A stretch of DNA of 64,000 bases from contig JAPNXP010000002.1 of assembly GCA_028753945.1 (NCBI GenBank), positions 1,860,001 to 1,924,000 of the forward strand. The letters run 5' to 3'. A program made the position numbers and the translations under genes. Origin of the DNA: Hexactinellida sp. DTS-2022 (taxonomy: Eukaryota > Porifera > Hexactinellida). Shown in pieces: positions 33,455 to 44,139 of this stretch. The notes under the pieces were generated by a model. It saw only the letters and a list, made by a program, of their open reading frames with translations. It was not told where the DNA came from and searched no databases. Numbering within the stretch: position 1 is the stretch's first letter; each line of letters opens with the position of its first letter.

Positions 33455-35130
33455 TCTATATAATTATACGCGATTATTGTGAGTTTGTTTGTTTGTGTGT
33501 TGTCCGGATCGTATTAAAGTGATGGGAATAAAACTGCATTTATATTTGAGATAGAGAGAGACTAAGTTCCAAATGTTAAAATAGGTAAACAAGTGTGCTG
33601 ATTTAGAATTTTGCATTTATGAATGCAAAATTCTAAATCAGCAAAATTCCAATTTATTTTGTAAGAATTCCAACTATACCGTACTGTATTTTTCATCGGT
33701 TTTTCTAACTATCGGTTTTTAGTGTGCTTCTTCTAGTAAAAAACGTTATAGTAGGGTCCTACTATAGTTTTATACTATAAGTGCACACTACGTACTAAAT
33801 TTACCTCTGTCGGACTTCCAGCTGGCCGTACGCGATGGCCTGACTAAACCATAAGGGATAGAGATTTATAATTTGGACAATAGATATAGAATTTCCAGGA
33901 GATGATCACCTCGAAGCCGGATTTCTCAATTTCCATTTTGTTCGTCAGTTATATCGAAATTTGTATTCTGGTCCAGTGACTCTTTAATAATTCGAATTAT
34001 CAATTGAAATTATAGAGGTTGTATTCTCCTAAGGATGTTCTTTCTATTTATCAATTAAAATGAATAGGTCGCTAACCAACTCTAGGATTTATTAACGATT
34101 GATTACATAAATCAGCCATCTTCTCCATATTGTAATTACTCTATAGTATACTGAATACTATAGAACATATTACATAAGCCTACTATCTGCTAGATAATGA
34201 CTGCTATTAATTGGTTTGGAAGTGAATATGTGTTTCATAACAAGCAGAGGGTCCGAATGGATTGGAAGACGTATCCATATCCGCTCCATAATCCATCACA
34301 TCTAGAATTAAAATTCCAAATCCGCTCCATATCCGTAAATTACGGATTTTGAATCCGTAATCCGTAATCCATATTGACCCTCTATCCATAGCTGATTTTA
34401 AATTCTACAAAATCTATACAGATTTCCAAATCCATACGAACTTCCAAATCCATATGGATCCATTATACCATATTACGATAAGGATTTTTTATAGATTTGA
34501 GAATAATTTCCAAATTCTTTAAAATATCCGATATTTACGGATTTGGAATGGATTTGAGAATTATTCCAAATCCGTTCCAAAATCCGTAAATTACGGATTT
34601 GACGGATTCCACATCCGTAAATCCGTAAATCCGTAATCCATTCGGATCCTCTGATAACAAGTGCAATGAAAACACTTGGAAGTTGGAACATTTTACAAGT
34701 TGATGATGATGTCAATAATAAATTCTATTTTTCAAATAGTAACGTAAATACTACAACGTATTCCTAATTCTATTTGTTATAATTAATCTTTAATTAATTT
34801 AAACATTTGAAGTCTTCACAATTCAAACATTAATTAAATTATATTACACTAAGATGAAATGTAATTTTAATAATAAATTCTAGTTAAATTAAACATTGGG
34901 GAAGTGCAATCAGAAGGAGCACACTCCCATCCCGTCTGTGACGGTTTTTTTTGTTCTTACTATTTTTATCTGAAATGAAATGGTTAGAAAAAACTGGTTT
35001 GAAAAAACCGGTTTGAACTGTATGTAATCAATTGTTTATTGAGAAGTAAGGCCGCATAGCGGCTGTTAACTTGAGGTGCGTAGCACCGATCTATCGCAAA
35101 GCGATCGAGACCGAAGGCCCGAAGGGCTCG
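33455..35130 (+). mobile_element. Helitron-like element, CTCG-ended family, copy C
   Basis: 5' TCTATATAATTATACGCGAT and 3' GCCCGAAGGGCTCG at 35117-35130, followed by T. The base before the 5' end is G, not A, so this end is less certain. The last 80 bases form four successive GC hairpins: CCGCATAGCGG, GGTGCGTAGCACC, ATCGCAAAGCGAT, GCCCGAAGGGC. A hAT MITE sits inside. The interior between about 33600 and 34200 may include unrelated insertions. Confidence 0.6.
34245..34653. mobile_element. hAT-type MITE with ATCCGTAA repeats, duplication ATAACAAG
   Basis: CAGAGGGTCCGAATGGATTG at the left, its inverse at the right. Exact ATAACAAG at 34237-34244 and 34654-34661. The interior is a mosaic of AAATCCGTAATCC motifs on both strands. 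Confidence 0.88.
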
Positions 35131-35140
35131 TATATATATA

Positions 35141-36089
35141 CAGTGGCGTAGAAGAAGGGGGGCGCAAGGGGGGCGGAGCCCCCCTTGTTAAAATTTAATA
35201 GACTCCTTTAATAGGCACCAAGTTTGGGAAGTTTCAAAATAGCCTGTGGGGGCCGATTACCAAACAATTTTGTATTTTTGACTTAGCTCAGATTATACAT
35301 CTACATACATAGCATATAACACTGAAAACTAGGAACGTATAAATAACATCTTACTTATAGTTTACAGCCAAAACTAAGATCCTAATGTTGTGTCAAACTC
35401 CCCTCAGCTCTAAACGTGCCGGGGTCCAGAACTCCAAACTTGGCGTCTATGTATCATTTAGTTCAAATTTTTTTGACGTGGTTATTAGTAGAATTATAAT
35501 TTTTCATATTATGAAGAAATTCTAAACAAGTTAATTAGCAAATTAAGCGCGTCAATCAATTCAGACTGTCCAACAATCCCGACTTTGCTTGAATCCCGAA
35601 TCCCGACACAACTTGGCAAATGCCGATTTTACAGAGGTATAGTCTAATTTCAATAATACTGCTATGTGATACTGTGTATATAATTGAACGATGTAGTAAA
35701 CTTGTCGACTAAGTACTAACTTGATCTCATTTGTAACATTCTTTAGCTTTAAATTGGTGAATATATCTGAGGAATAACAATAATTTTATTGAAATAATGT
35801 TCTCTAATGGGAAACACGCGTGAAATTACGATCGATTTACCAAGCCATTTGACAGAAATATGTATTTGAGAGTGCTGGAAATGCAGTTTGAGGCCTTCCA
35901 GGTTGCAAAATTTCCGGGAGGGCCCCTAGTTTTCTCAGGCTACGTCCTCAACTGACCGCTATGCGTTCAAAAATCCCGAAGAGATCCTGTCCAGAGGTGG
36001 GGCAATCTGATCAATTTAATACCAGTAGCGAATCCAAGGCGGGGAGGAGTTTATTTATTCAATGACCTTTGATATGGAATAACTTCTAT
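35141..36089. other. Left end of a GC-rich MITE, then unassigned DNA
   Basis: CAGTGGCGTAGAAGAAGGGG at 35141 resembles the end of the 49816 hAT MITE, but no matching right end with duplication was found. The rest to 36089 has no supported feature. Confidence 0.4.
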
Positions 36090-36097
36090 TAATGTAC

Positions 36098-36496
36098 CAG
36101 GGTTGCCAATCCAATCCAATCCAATCCAATCGACAATCCAATCCAATCGAGCCAAATTTGGAGAATTGGCAATCCATATTTGGACAATCGATTATTCGGA
36201 TGACAATCCAATCGCAATCGACAATCCAAAATATCATCGATTCTTTTGGATATCAAAAAGAGTTATGTTTCATCATATGTTCAAACTTAAAAAATATATT
36301 ATTGGGTTTAATTGACGAGCAATTGAGCATTTTAAATTTTGGCATTATTTAGATATTGAAAAAACAAACAATCGGAAAAATCGATGAAATTCATCGATTG
36401 CAATCCAATCGATGAAAAATGCAGCAATCCAATCGACAAAAAATGCAGCAATCGGCAATCGAAAATATTCTCGATTGGATTGGATTGGCAACCCTG
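36098..36496. mobile_element. hAT-type MITE, ATCCAATC family copy 2, duplication TAATGTAC
   Basis: CAGGGTTGCCAATCC.. and its inverse. Exact TAATGTAC at 36090-36097 and 36497-36504. The interior is close to 25902-26356. Confidence 0.9.
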
Positions 36497-36532
36497 TAAT
36501 GTACTCAATTCTTTGTAGGGAATTCAAATTTT

Positions 36533-36575
36533 CTGCCACACGTCGCGAAGCGACCGACCAAGCGTAGCACGCTAG
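36533..36575 (+). mobile_element. Helitron 3' end fragment
   Basis: CGCGAAGCGACC..AAGCGTAGCACGCTAG ending at 36575, followed by T. Only the terminal 43 bases are recognisable. Confidence 0.6.
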
Positions 36576-37547
36576 TTATTAATATTTCTGAATTCTAGGG
36601 CTTCGCCAATGTACCCGACTGTGGGACAAATAAGTTATCGCCCCAAAACCCCTTGCTGGAGCCTGAAGATACGATCGTTTTTAAAAAAACAAAAAAACCT
36701 TTTTGCAATTCCTCGACCCGTCCCTGAACATCTAAATTTAGGATCCCAAATCTTCCCTTGGGGAGCCCCCCTTGAAACAAATATAGTTCTACACCACTGT
36801 TTATATATATATATAAATAGACCAAAGAGTCGAAGGATTTAATAGGAATGTTTTCATAAGATGGATTTAAAAAATTAAAACATTTTCAATTTCAAAAAGT
36901 TCAGTTCCGATTAGTCAATTCGTTCGGATTAGTGAGGTAATACAATTTCTATAGGAATCTGTGAAATGAGACCCGGAAAATCCGAGCCAAACTAGTAAAT
37001 ACTACCTAATACTTGTCTTAAACTTATTTTTATATTTCCATTGTAATATACAAATATTTAAGATTTTTCCCAAATTTTAGACTAAAAATAGTTTTGGATC
37101 TCCTTTTCGGATTAGCGAGGGTTCGGATTAGCGAGCAGGGTTTCATTTAGACATTGACTCAAGTGATGGAAAAATTAAGGTTGCAGGAATAAGTATAGAT
37201 GCATTATACGATTATACCTTAAACGTTCGGGGAGCGTATAATGGACCTTATATACCTTAAAATCGTTATATGTTATACGTCGTATGATGATTATACGTTA
37301 CGTATGATGGCATTATACGTCACCTATCGCATAATGGTACATATATACGTTACGTATAATGCAACTAAGGGAATAAGGGATGGCGGGGATGTAAACCGCG
37401 CGCGGAAGCACGCTGTAAGGTAGGTGTGCAAGGGATGGCGAGAGCCATCCCGTAATTGAAGCCCTGGCGAGGGTTCACTGTAACACCTCTTGGAGTCAAA
37501 CTTTACCTAAATTATAAATGCGATTTCTATTCCCAATCAATTAAATA
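36576..37547. other. Intronic stretch with TATACGTTACGTAT repeats and a hairpin
   Basis: Around 37190-37360 TTATACGTTACGTATGATG-like units recur. GGGATGGC-GAGA-GCCATCCC at 37432-37451 is a perfect 8-bp stem. TTCGGATTAGCGAGGGTTC motifs near 37105-37140 resemble mariner MITE ends. No gene supported. Confidence 0.45.
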
Positions 37548-37549
37548 CA

Positions 37550-37570
37550 AACACACACACATACATACAC

Positions 37571-37601
<31 letters not shown>

Positions 37602-37603
37602 CA
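37550..37603. repeat. (CA)n microsatellite in a Helitron-like end
   Basis: An ACACAC run with ATAC interruptions, followed by ACAACAATCGAGTTTTAATA, the inverse of the CTCG-family 5' end. An expanded tract inside a truncated Helitron-like element. Confidence 0.75.
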
Positions 37604-37619
37604 ACAATCGAGTTTTAAT

Positions 37620-38062
37620 AAATCACATAAATTCCAATAATATGTAACCCATGGTTTACACATTATTGACCAATCAAATTCAGATGTTGCAAAAATGAAA
37701 ATCAGTAGTTGATATAGTTAGCTTACCTTCTCTATGTAAAGGCCCATTCACTTTACTTGTATATCTGGTGTTTGAAGCATCTTAAATACTGGGTATGCCA
37801 TTGTGGGCATAGTAGTACTCAGTCTGACACATAGGTGTGGCTCAACAAATGAGAAGTAAATATTATTAATTAATTAATGGCATAAAGAAAATCAGAACTT
37901 AGATTCATTAAAATGAATATCGTAATTATAAAATTTGAGTATACAAACTATGAGTAACACACAATAATTTGGACATAATTATGATCATTCTCAGACTCTA
38001 CATTATGGTGCTTAACAAATCCCCTTCCTGTTATCCCTGGTCCAGTGAAATTTGCCTTATCT
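37620..38062. other. Intronic sequence next to exon 1
   Basis: Single-copy looking, no element recognised. A GAGAAG|GTAAGC donor-like string exists on the minus strand at about 37725, but no matching acceptor or motif supports an exon. Confidence 0.4.
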
Positions 38063-38106
38063 TTAGATGATCATGGCTCTATTCCTTGGATGCAATAAGA
38101 TCTTAC

Positions 38107-38272
38107 CAGCTAGTAATAATATATCAGCTCGAATATTTTTACAAGTTTGAGAAGTATTCGTGTAGAAGAAAGCAATTATCAGCTGATTCAAATGTGAATT
38201 CAGGTTCTGTTCAAACTCTACGTCACTACTGATATCATACAGTTTACCCATAAAAGTAGTACCTGTAGCCAT
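38107..38272 (-). CDS. TXNL1: TXNL1-like exon 1 (N-terminal half of thioredoxin fold)
   Basis: Minus-strand frame MATGTTFMGKLYDISSDVEF.. then LIIAFFYTNTSQTCKNIRAD, the beta-alpha-beta start of a thioredoxin fold. It ends at a textbook donor, CTG|GTAAGA, leaving phase 1. The next exon (2401-2780) enters in the complementary phase. The start could be ATG 38272 or the internal ATG of MGKLYDI; TXNL1 relatives begin close to the latter. The usual CGPC active site aligns with SQTC here, so the first, nucleophilic cysteine is missing and disulfide reductase activity is doubtful. TXNL1 proteins bind the 26S proteasome through the PITH domain. A possible acceptor (TATTTTAG) just upstream means a further 5' exon cannot be excluded. 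Confidence 0.75.
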
Positions 38273-38362
38273 CGATGCTAAAATATAAATACTAAGTAAA
38301 TAATAGATTTAATATTTTACGAGATCGATAGTTGTCCTTTAATAGTTAACGTCACAAGGAAC

Positions 38363-38576
38363 CAGGCCTTCATCTGGGTGCGCGATTTTAAGGAAAATAC
38401 CGGAAGGGCGCGTGAAATTGGAATTAATTTGGGTGCGCAATGCGCACCCAGAGTATTTCTAATACTCATTTTGGTCTTTTTTTGGTAAATGTACTATTTT
38501 GGCAAATTTGGGTGCGCGATTGAAAAATTAACATCACCTAGTGTGCGCGGATCTCTTAGGGCTAGATGAAGGCCTG
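38363..38576. mobile_element. hAT-type MITE, 214 bp, duplication CAAGGAAC
   Basis: CAGGCCTTCATCTGGGTGCG at the left, TAGATGAAGGCCTG at the right. Exact CAAGGAAC at 38355-38362 and 38577-38584. It splits the long complex repeat that resumes at 38577 (compare 60510-60530). Confidence 0.88.
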
Positions 38577-39295
38577 CAAGGAACGGTAGATAAATTTGAA
38601 GTTGGTTTCTATCATAAACCATCTTGAGTTTAATGCCATTCATTCATTATGTATTGATAATAAGTTATATTATTAGTTATTTATTTTAGCAATGTTATCC
38701 ATGGTTGGTTGAGTTGAGTCAACAAATTCCTTATATTTTAATAATTAATTTAATCCATTGTATAGTAATACTAGAATTAAATAGAAGCCAGCTGGAATTT
38801 ATAAGTTAAATCAATATAATTATCGCAAGTTGAATCACTAGAGTAGGATTTAACAAGTTAAATCAATATAATTATTACAAGTTGAAACAATAGAATTAGA
38901 TTTAACAGTTTTACTGAAATTGAAGTGTGAGTAAACAAAGAAATTTCAACCCCCATTTATGGCAAAAATTAAAGCCATTTTTGAAAGTTTTCTTCTCCCA
39001 ACAGACGCAGAATTTTAAGATGAATCCAAATATGAAATAAAATTTGGGGGTTTAGTAAAACATTTTTTGAGTTATGGACCAGACAAATTTTGAAAGGTGT
39101 TAAAAATGTGTCCAAAATGTGTTAATAAAGAATCGTAACCCCAGGTGCAAATTAGACGGTCCATACCCACCTACATGCCAAGTTTCAGCTCTTTATCTAT
39201 AGAGGTGTGGGCAGGGCACCGTCTACGGAGAAATAATAATAATGATAAAATCCAAAATTGCAGCCTGTTCCGACGCATGTTCCTTTGGTGGCACT
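38577..39295. repeat. Complex dispersed repeat, copy R1
   Basis: Contains CAAGGAACGGTAGATAAATT, TAGAAGCCAGCTGGAATTTA, AGTGTGAGTAAACAAAG, CCCCAGGTGCAAATTAGACG, GGGCACCGTCTACGGAGAAA and the first half of the GCAGCCTG..CGACGCATGTTCC hairpin, all in the order of the 59.5-64 kb array. It is cut at 39295 by the next element. Confidence 0.82.
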
Positions 39296-39867
39296 CAGGG
39301 AATGAAAGGTTCACGAACGAACTTAGTGAACTTGAACTGAACGAACTGAACGCAGGGCTTTTAAGCAATTCACGGTGAACGAACTGAACGAACGCCAACG
39401 GTTTCCGAACGGCAATTGAACGAACTGAACTGAACGAACTAAACTGAATAAAGATAAATTAGAAATATTGATCCATTAAATATAATAGGTGACTGCAAAA
39501 GTGGTAATTCAGGACATCTCTAGTGGACTCATGTCTGTTAGCTTAGATTCTAGCTTCTTAACCTGAACTTCAATAACAGCTTGGAGTATCGAACAGTCTA
39601 TCATAAACGGAATAGTTCGACCCACTCACTGTACACTGAAATAACTGAACTGAACGAATTGAACTGTTTGAACGAATTGAACGAACTAAACGAACTGAAC
39701 GAACTTAATTGAACGGATTGAACGAACGCGGGTCAGCCCATGAACGAACTGAACGAACGCTGGTGGAGCTGAAGTTAGGAGGTGAACTTGAACGAACTGA
39801 ACGTGCGTCGATTTGAGATGAACTGAATTACATCAATTCTGTCCGTTCGTGAACCTTTCATTCCCTG
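39296..39867. mobile_element. hAT-like MITE with GAACGAACT repeats
   Basis: Both ends read CAGGGAATGAAAGGTTCACG (inverted at the right). The interior is largely GAACGAACTGAAC units on the plus strand. The flanks (GTGGCACT and ATACCCGG) do not match, so a deletion or rearrangement followed insertion. Confidence 0.78.
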
Positions 39868-40134
39868 ATACCCGGGTAAACTTTGAAATATTTGGTCCGG
39901 ACTCGGGGAGACCAAATGTAAACCCTCAAGGAAAAGACCGAAATATATTTTTCCGGGTTAAAAAAAAACACGAAGAGTATATTTCATGACAGTTATTCAA
40001 AATTACTGAAATTAATAAATTTTAATATAGGAATTGCTTCGAATAAGCAAGCGCCCCAGCGTTTATTGTTTCAAGGAGATACAATGGTATATTTCAGGAA
40101 ATCAAACTAAAAGCCGTATTTCTTGTATTAGAAC

Positions 40135-40518
40135 TTAATATACGGCCGTGTATGTCACCGAGAAGTCCAAAAAATAGAAGGCCAAAAAATAGAAGGCCAG
40201 TTTATAATATTCATTCTAAGCAAAACTATGCTTCCTATTGACATAATTTGCATTGTAAATGGGGTAATCAACAATTGCGAGTCCAATGTAATCACTTTTG
40301 AGAATCTCAGATTTGTGGTTAAGCTGTTTAGGCGCCATTTCATGGTGACGGTAACAATTTTTGGTCAAATTAAAAAAATTCAAATATCCTAAATTTCATT
40401 TTACTCCCACTTCCTAACAGGAATACTATAATAGGGATTATTTCACACCCCAAAGGCTACCAACTCACTAAATGGCGACATTCTAAAAATTATAATAGAT
40501 TATAAAGTTGCCACATCC
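40135..40518. repeat. Solo half of the 7645-8592 long-TIR family
   Basis: TATACGGCCGTGTATGTCAC.. AAGCTGTTTAGGCGCCATTTCATGGTGACGG-type sequence matches the left arm and part of the centre of that element. The right arm is absent. Confidence 0.7.
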
Positions 40519-40609
40519 TAAAATACAAGTAGTATCCGACAGTGGCATACCAGGATACTTGTCAGGGGGAGCCAAGCTTGCTCCCGAAAAATAAATTGCA
40601 GACTTTACA

Positions 40610-42528
40610 GGGAGTACGACAACTCGCATCACGACAATTCGCATCACGACAATTCGCAACACCACAACTCGCAACGGACAATTCGCAACACCGACAACTG
40701 GCAACGCGACAACTCGCAACACCGACAACTCGCAACAAATCTGATTGGACAATTAATGAACTCGTACAATGTTGGAACAGATGTAGTATAGGAACTGTAA
40801 TATTTGCACAGTAGTTGCAGGGTATTATCATAATAACTTTTAATTAATATAAAATTTAAATAATAATGAATGCATTATAACAGTGTATTTTGTTTAGTCA
40901 CTCCCCATGTTGAAATGATGTGCTATACCCCTTAAGAATTCAAATCTGGGACGGTGTAGATAGCTCCCAACTAATTCCCACAAGGCTTTTTCATTAGCTT
41001 GCGCCGCTTTCCGCTTATATGGCTGATCACCAGCTATATACTTGGCTTGCCTTATCTCAACCAGACCTTGTTCACACTTCAACGCAGTAATAAACTTCCA
41101 AATATTCGGATGATGGCACCCAACAGTCGCATTGAAGCTGCGATGCCATGCTTCCACCGCATTCGTTGTCCTAGGTATGCCATATGCCGTATCAAAGTGA
41201 TGGTTCCACATGCTGATAGGGAACAGTGCTTGCTGAAATGCACCACCTGGGAGTGTACGTCCGATATAAGTCCTCTCGAAGTACTGTATAATATCGTCTG
41301 TCTCAGGCGTAGGGAGTTGACCAGCCACTTCAGCAAATAGAGCAGGTACATCGAGCAAAATCGAGTAAGAAGCAACCTTTCACCATACAAGTGGGCCATC
41401 TGCGCTCGAAACTGTTAATGCAGCCTTCTCAAAATCCATCAGCATTTCAGCAGGATCGGCTTGGGGACAAAGAAGCTGGATTTGTTCCCACATTTTGGAA
41501 TACACAGCCTCTGTCTTGTTTGGTAGGAGTACAAAGAGACTTGGCAATAGATGGCCATACTTCATCAGATCAGGGCCTCCACGCAAAGCATGAATTACGT
41601 ATACTTGGGTGAATAGTGAAGGAGCTGTCTTAAACGTCCCATCAGCTAACCAAATCCTGGATAACTTCAACATCTCCAGGTTCCTTTGTGTACTAAAGAT
41701 GAGAATCCTCTGCGTGTCTGAACCAGAATCGTAGAGGAGGAATTGTTCGCCCTTAGAAGTTTTCTTGTATTCTTCCGGGAGATTGAGGTGCTCCAAAGTA
41801 GCTGGTTGTACTGGAGCTGCTAGGTGACGCACTCGCTGACGTTGTATGGAGCGCTTGAGGCCATCGAGCTTCGGTAACTTAGCAGGAACACCCTCCGATA
41901 TAGTTTGAAGACTTTCGCCTATTATCTGATGGGAGCTAGCTTGCGAGTCTATAGCTTTTCTCTTTATTCTAGCCTTCACTTCACAGCAAATAGCTGTCTT
42001 TCCACCTGGTGCATGGATATTAACATTCGTCCGTTTTTAACAATCACTGCGCCTTTGGTATGTATAATCGCCTTGCAAAAGCCTTTGTTCACACAGCCAA
42101 TGCGTCATCTCTCCAATTTTCCTCTGCTTCCCATAAATATACCCTCCTTTGACTAGTTTCATTGCTCCTCTCTGAGACCGGGTTAAAGTGAAATATTCAC
42201 TCGAAAGTTCTGCCATAGTGTAAAGAATGCAAAAATTGTACTGTTAATAATACACGTTGTAAATAACAAGATCTATTTATACTAAGAGAATTACTGTTGA
42301 CAAGAAATGGGATTTTTCTTATGGGAACAATAGAGGTGTATGGGATACACATCTATTATTCCTATACTACATTTGTTCCAACATTGTACGAGTTCATTAA
42401 TTGTCCAATCAGATTTGTTGCGAGTTGTCGGTGTTGCGAGTTGTCGCGTTGCCAGTTTTTGATGTTGCGAATTGTCCGTTGCGAGTTGTCGTGTTGCGAA
42501 TTGTCGTGATGCGAGTTGTCGTACTCCC
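40610..42528 (-). mobile_element. MULE transposon with about 185-bp TIRs
   Basis: Ends GGGAGTACGACAACTCGC.. at 40610 and its inverse at 42528. The TIRs are built from ACAACTCGCA/ACAATTCGCA units followed by AATCTGATTGGACAATTAAT.. The only gene is the minus-strand transposase. No 8-10 bp duplication was recognised next to the ends (GACTTTACA versus ATCAGAATA). Confidence 0.82.
40894..42216 (-). pseudogene. MULE transposase with FLYWCH finger, frameshifted
   Basis: Starts at ATG 42216 (MAELSSEYFTL). A FLYWCH zinc finger follows (RGAMKLVKGGYIYGK.., HWLCEQ), then after a frame change CKAIIHTKGAVI and SMHQV. Downstream are the MULE catalytic motifs: RIWLADGTFKTAP (first Asp), LMDFEKAAL (second Asp) and RTTNAVEAWHRSFNA (Glu). 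This is the usual FLYWCH-MULE order in animals; such enzymes cut and paste DNA. Breaks: a frameshift in the finger around 42050-42100 and one near 41385-41400 that separates the two catalytic halves. All three acidic residues are present, so the damage is slight. Confidence 0.85.
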
Positions 42529-42540
42529 ATCAGAATATCT

Positions 42541-43029
42541 TAATACTACTTAAGGTTAAATTTCGCCACATACAGCCAAAAAAACACACAAATTTCGTTT
42601 TGAAGTTAGGTGTTTGATTTTCACATATATGATACAAGACATTATAGCTAGATCCAAACTGAAAACGAAATCAAGTTATCTTCTATAACCTCAATTTATG
42701 GGGCTTGCAATTTTATGCTAATACAAAAATTCCCTTAGGGGGATTTCTTCAGACTACACCTGATAAAAAAAGTGGATTTGAGAATCACAACTTAATAAAG
42801 ACATATTCCGAGCTATGTATCACATAGATCATTGTTAGGGGCGAAAGGTGACTGGAATATAATTTTGATTCAACCTAATTTAAAAAATAGTGACCTTTTG
42901 AACGCAAAAAATGTATAAAGGTCATTTTTTTAAGGGATATTTAAAGTTGAAAATCGATACGCATAATCCCAAGTACAACTAATGCGGATCATTTTAGAGG
43001 ACAAGTTTTTTTCTTTTCGATTTGGACAT
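42541..43029. other. Non-coding stretch
   Basis: No gene, no terminal repeats recognised. Confidence 0.45.
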
Positions 43030-43290
43030 CACGGGATATTTGGACCTGAACGAGATATTTGGACCTGGACGGGATATTTGGATTTGAACGGGATATTTGA
43101 CCTGTATATTTGGACCTGAACGAGATATTTGGACCTGACTGAATATTTGGACCTGAACGGGTTATTTTGACCTGTTGGGATATTTAGAGTTGACCAGATA
43201 TATGGACCTGAACCGGATATATGAACCTGAACAGGATATTTGTCATGAACGGGATATTTGGACCTGACGGGATATTTGGACATCCACGTG
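43030..43290. repeat. GGATATTTGGACCTGAACG minisatellite
   Basis: About a dozen imperfect units of 20-24 bp (GGGATATTTGGACCTGAAC) in direct orientation, with indels between units. Confidence 0.9.
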
Positions 43291-43500
43291 GTATTTATCT
43301 AGGCTTGATATACCCCGACTTTGAGTGCATAATTATTTGTTACTATTATTGCACACTCAATTTGGCTAGCTCTGAATACTTTAATTACCTTTTCTTAATT
43401 AACAAAATGTACTTAACTAAATGCACTGTAATCCTACTTAATAAAAGATTCCCCTTTATTTTCCTTCCAGTATTGATCGATGTAAGTTACTGCCCACAAC

Positions 43501-43818
43501 TTAGTGGTGTAGCATCCTTTGCTTTGGTTTTCTTTTGTGTTTTGAAGATATTTTTCTATCCCTCCCACGATGGTTGTATGAATTATGCTCTTGATACATT
43601 TCGTGTTTCTTTCCGCTGTGCTCTTTGAATTTTTTTTCCTGAACGAGCCATTTCATGAAATCTATTTCTTCAATTTCAAATGTTACTTCCACATCATCTT
43701 TGTTGTTGTTTTGTATTGTTATTAACAAATCTTCTTCCTGTGCTATTACTTTAGAATCTTCTACGTAATCTCCGCTATTCTCAGCTGGTGTTTTAAATCT
43801 TCGTCCGGCACCTGACTT
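43501..43818 (-). CDS. Unknown basic-tailed protein, possible last exon
   Basis: A continuous 105-codon frame begins right after a possible acceptor (CCCGTAG|AAGTCAGG) at 43818 and ends in TAA at 43501. The N-terminal half is acidic (NNNKDDVEVTFEIEEIDF, then MKWLVQEKKFKE); the C-terminal half is basic and low-complexity (HRGRDRKISSKHKRKPKQR). The acidic/basic split and the splice signal suggest a real terminal exon, but no family was recognised. It lies upstream of TXNL1 on the same strand and outside any bounded transposon. Confidence 0.4.
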   Translation of the reverse strand, partial: KSGAGRRFKTPAENSGDYVEDSKVIAQEEDLLITIQNNNKDDVEVTFEIEEIDFMKWLVQEKKFKEHSGKKHEMYQEHNSYNHRGRDRKISSKHKRKPKQRMLHH

Positions 43819-43829
43819 CTACGGGAGCC

Positions 43830-44131
43830 AGATATGTATCCAATTGCTTTGGGGAACTCCTCGATTTAATTAACAGCAATTTCCCCTCTGTGCTTTATAT
43901 TGAAATGTTGTGTTTTCCAAGTATGTGATGTCTGATTCTAAGATAAAAATTGCAAATAATAATTGCACTTAATTAATAATGTACCTTACTATATAAATAA
44001 ATAATTACCCCTCCTCAAGAACTAGTGAGTCGCAAATATTTTTGTTTGCGTCAAATGCGAGGAGACTCATTGGGAAATGAAATAAATTTATCTTTGGTCA
44101 TAATGTCGTTGACTTCTTCTGCATTTATATA
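43830..44131. other. Spacer before the 3.2-kb transposon
   Basis: AT-rich, no feature seen. Confidence 0.45.
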
Positions 44132-44139
44132 ATGTTCGA

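Larger units (their letters stand above)
2781..38106 (-). other. TXNL1: TXNL1-like intron of about 35.3 kb packed with transposons
   Basis: Bounded by a clear donor (CTG|GTAAGA, GT at 38106-38105) and acceptor (CCGTCGCTTAG, ending at 2781). Both flanking exons are in frame and phase-compatible, and the joined thioredoxin fold has normal spacing, so no exon appears to be missing between them. It contains Helitrons, LINE, hAT, mariner-type and foldback elements in both orientations, most of them broken or nested. Confidence 0.75.

Noticed and set aside
37432..37451. Perfect hairpin with GAGA loop as a terminator or ncRNA
   Set aside because: A bacterial-type terminator makes no sense in this eukaryotic intron, and no flanking conserved RNA structure was seen.
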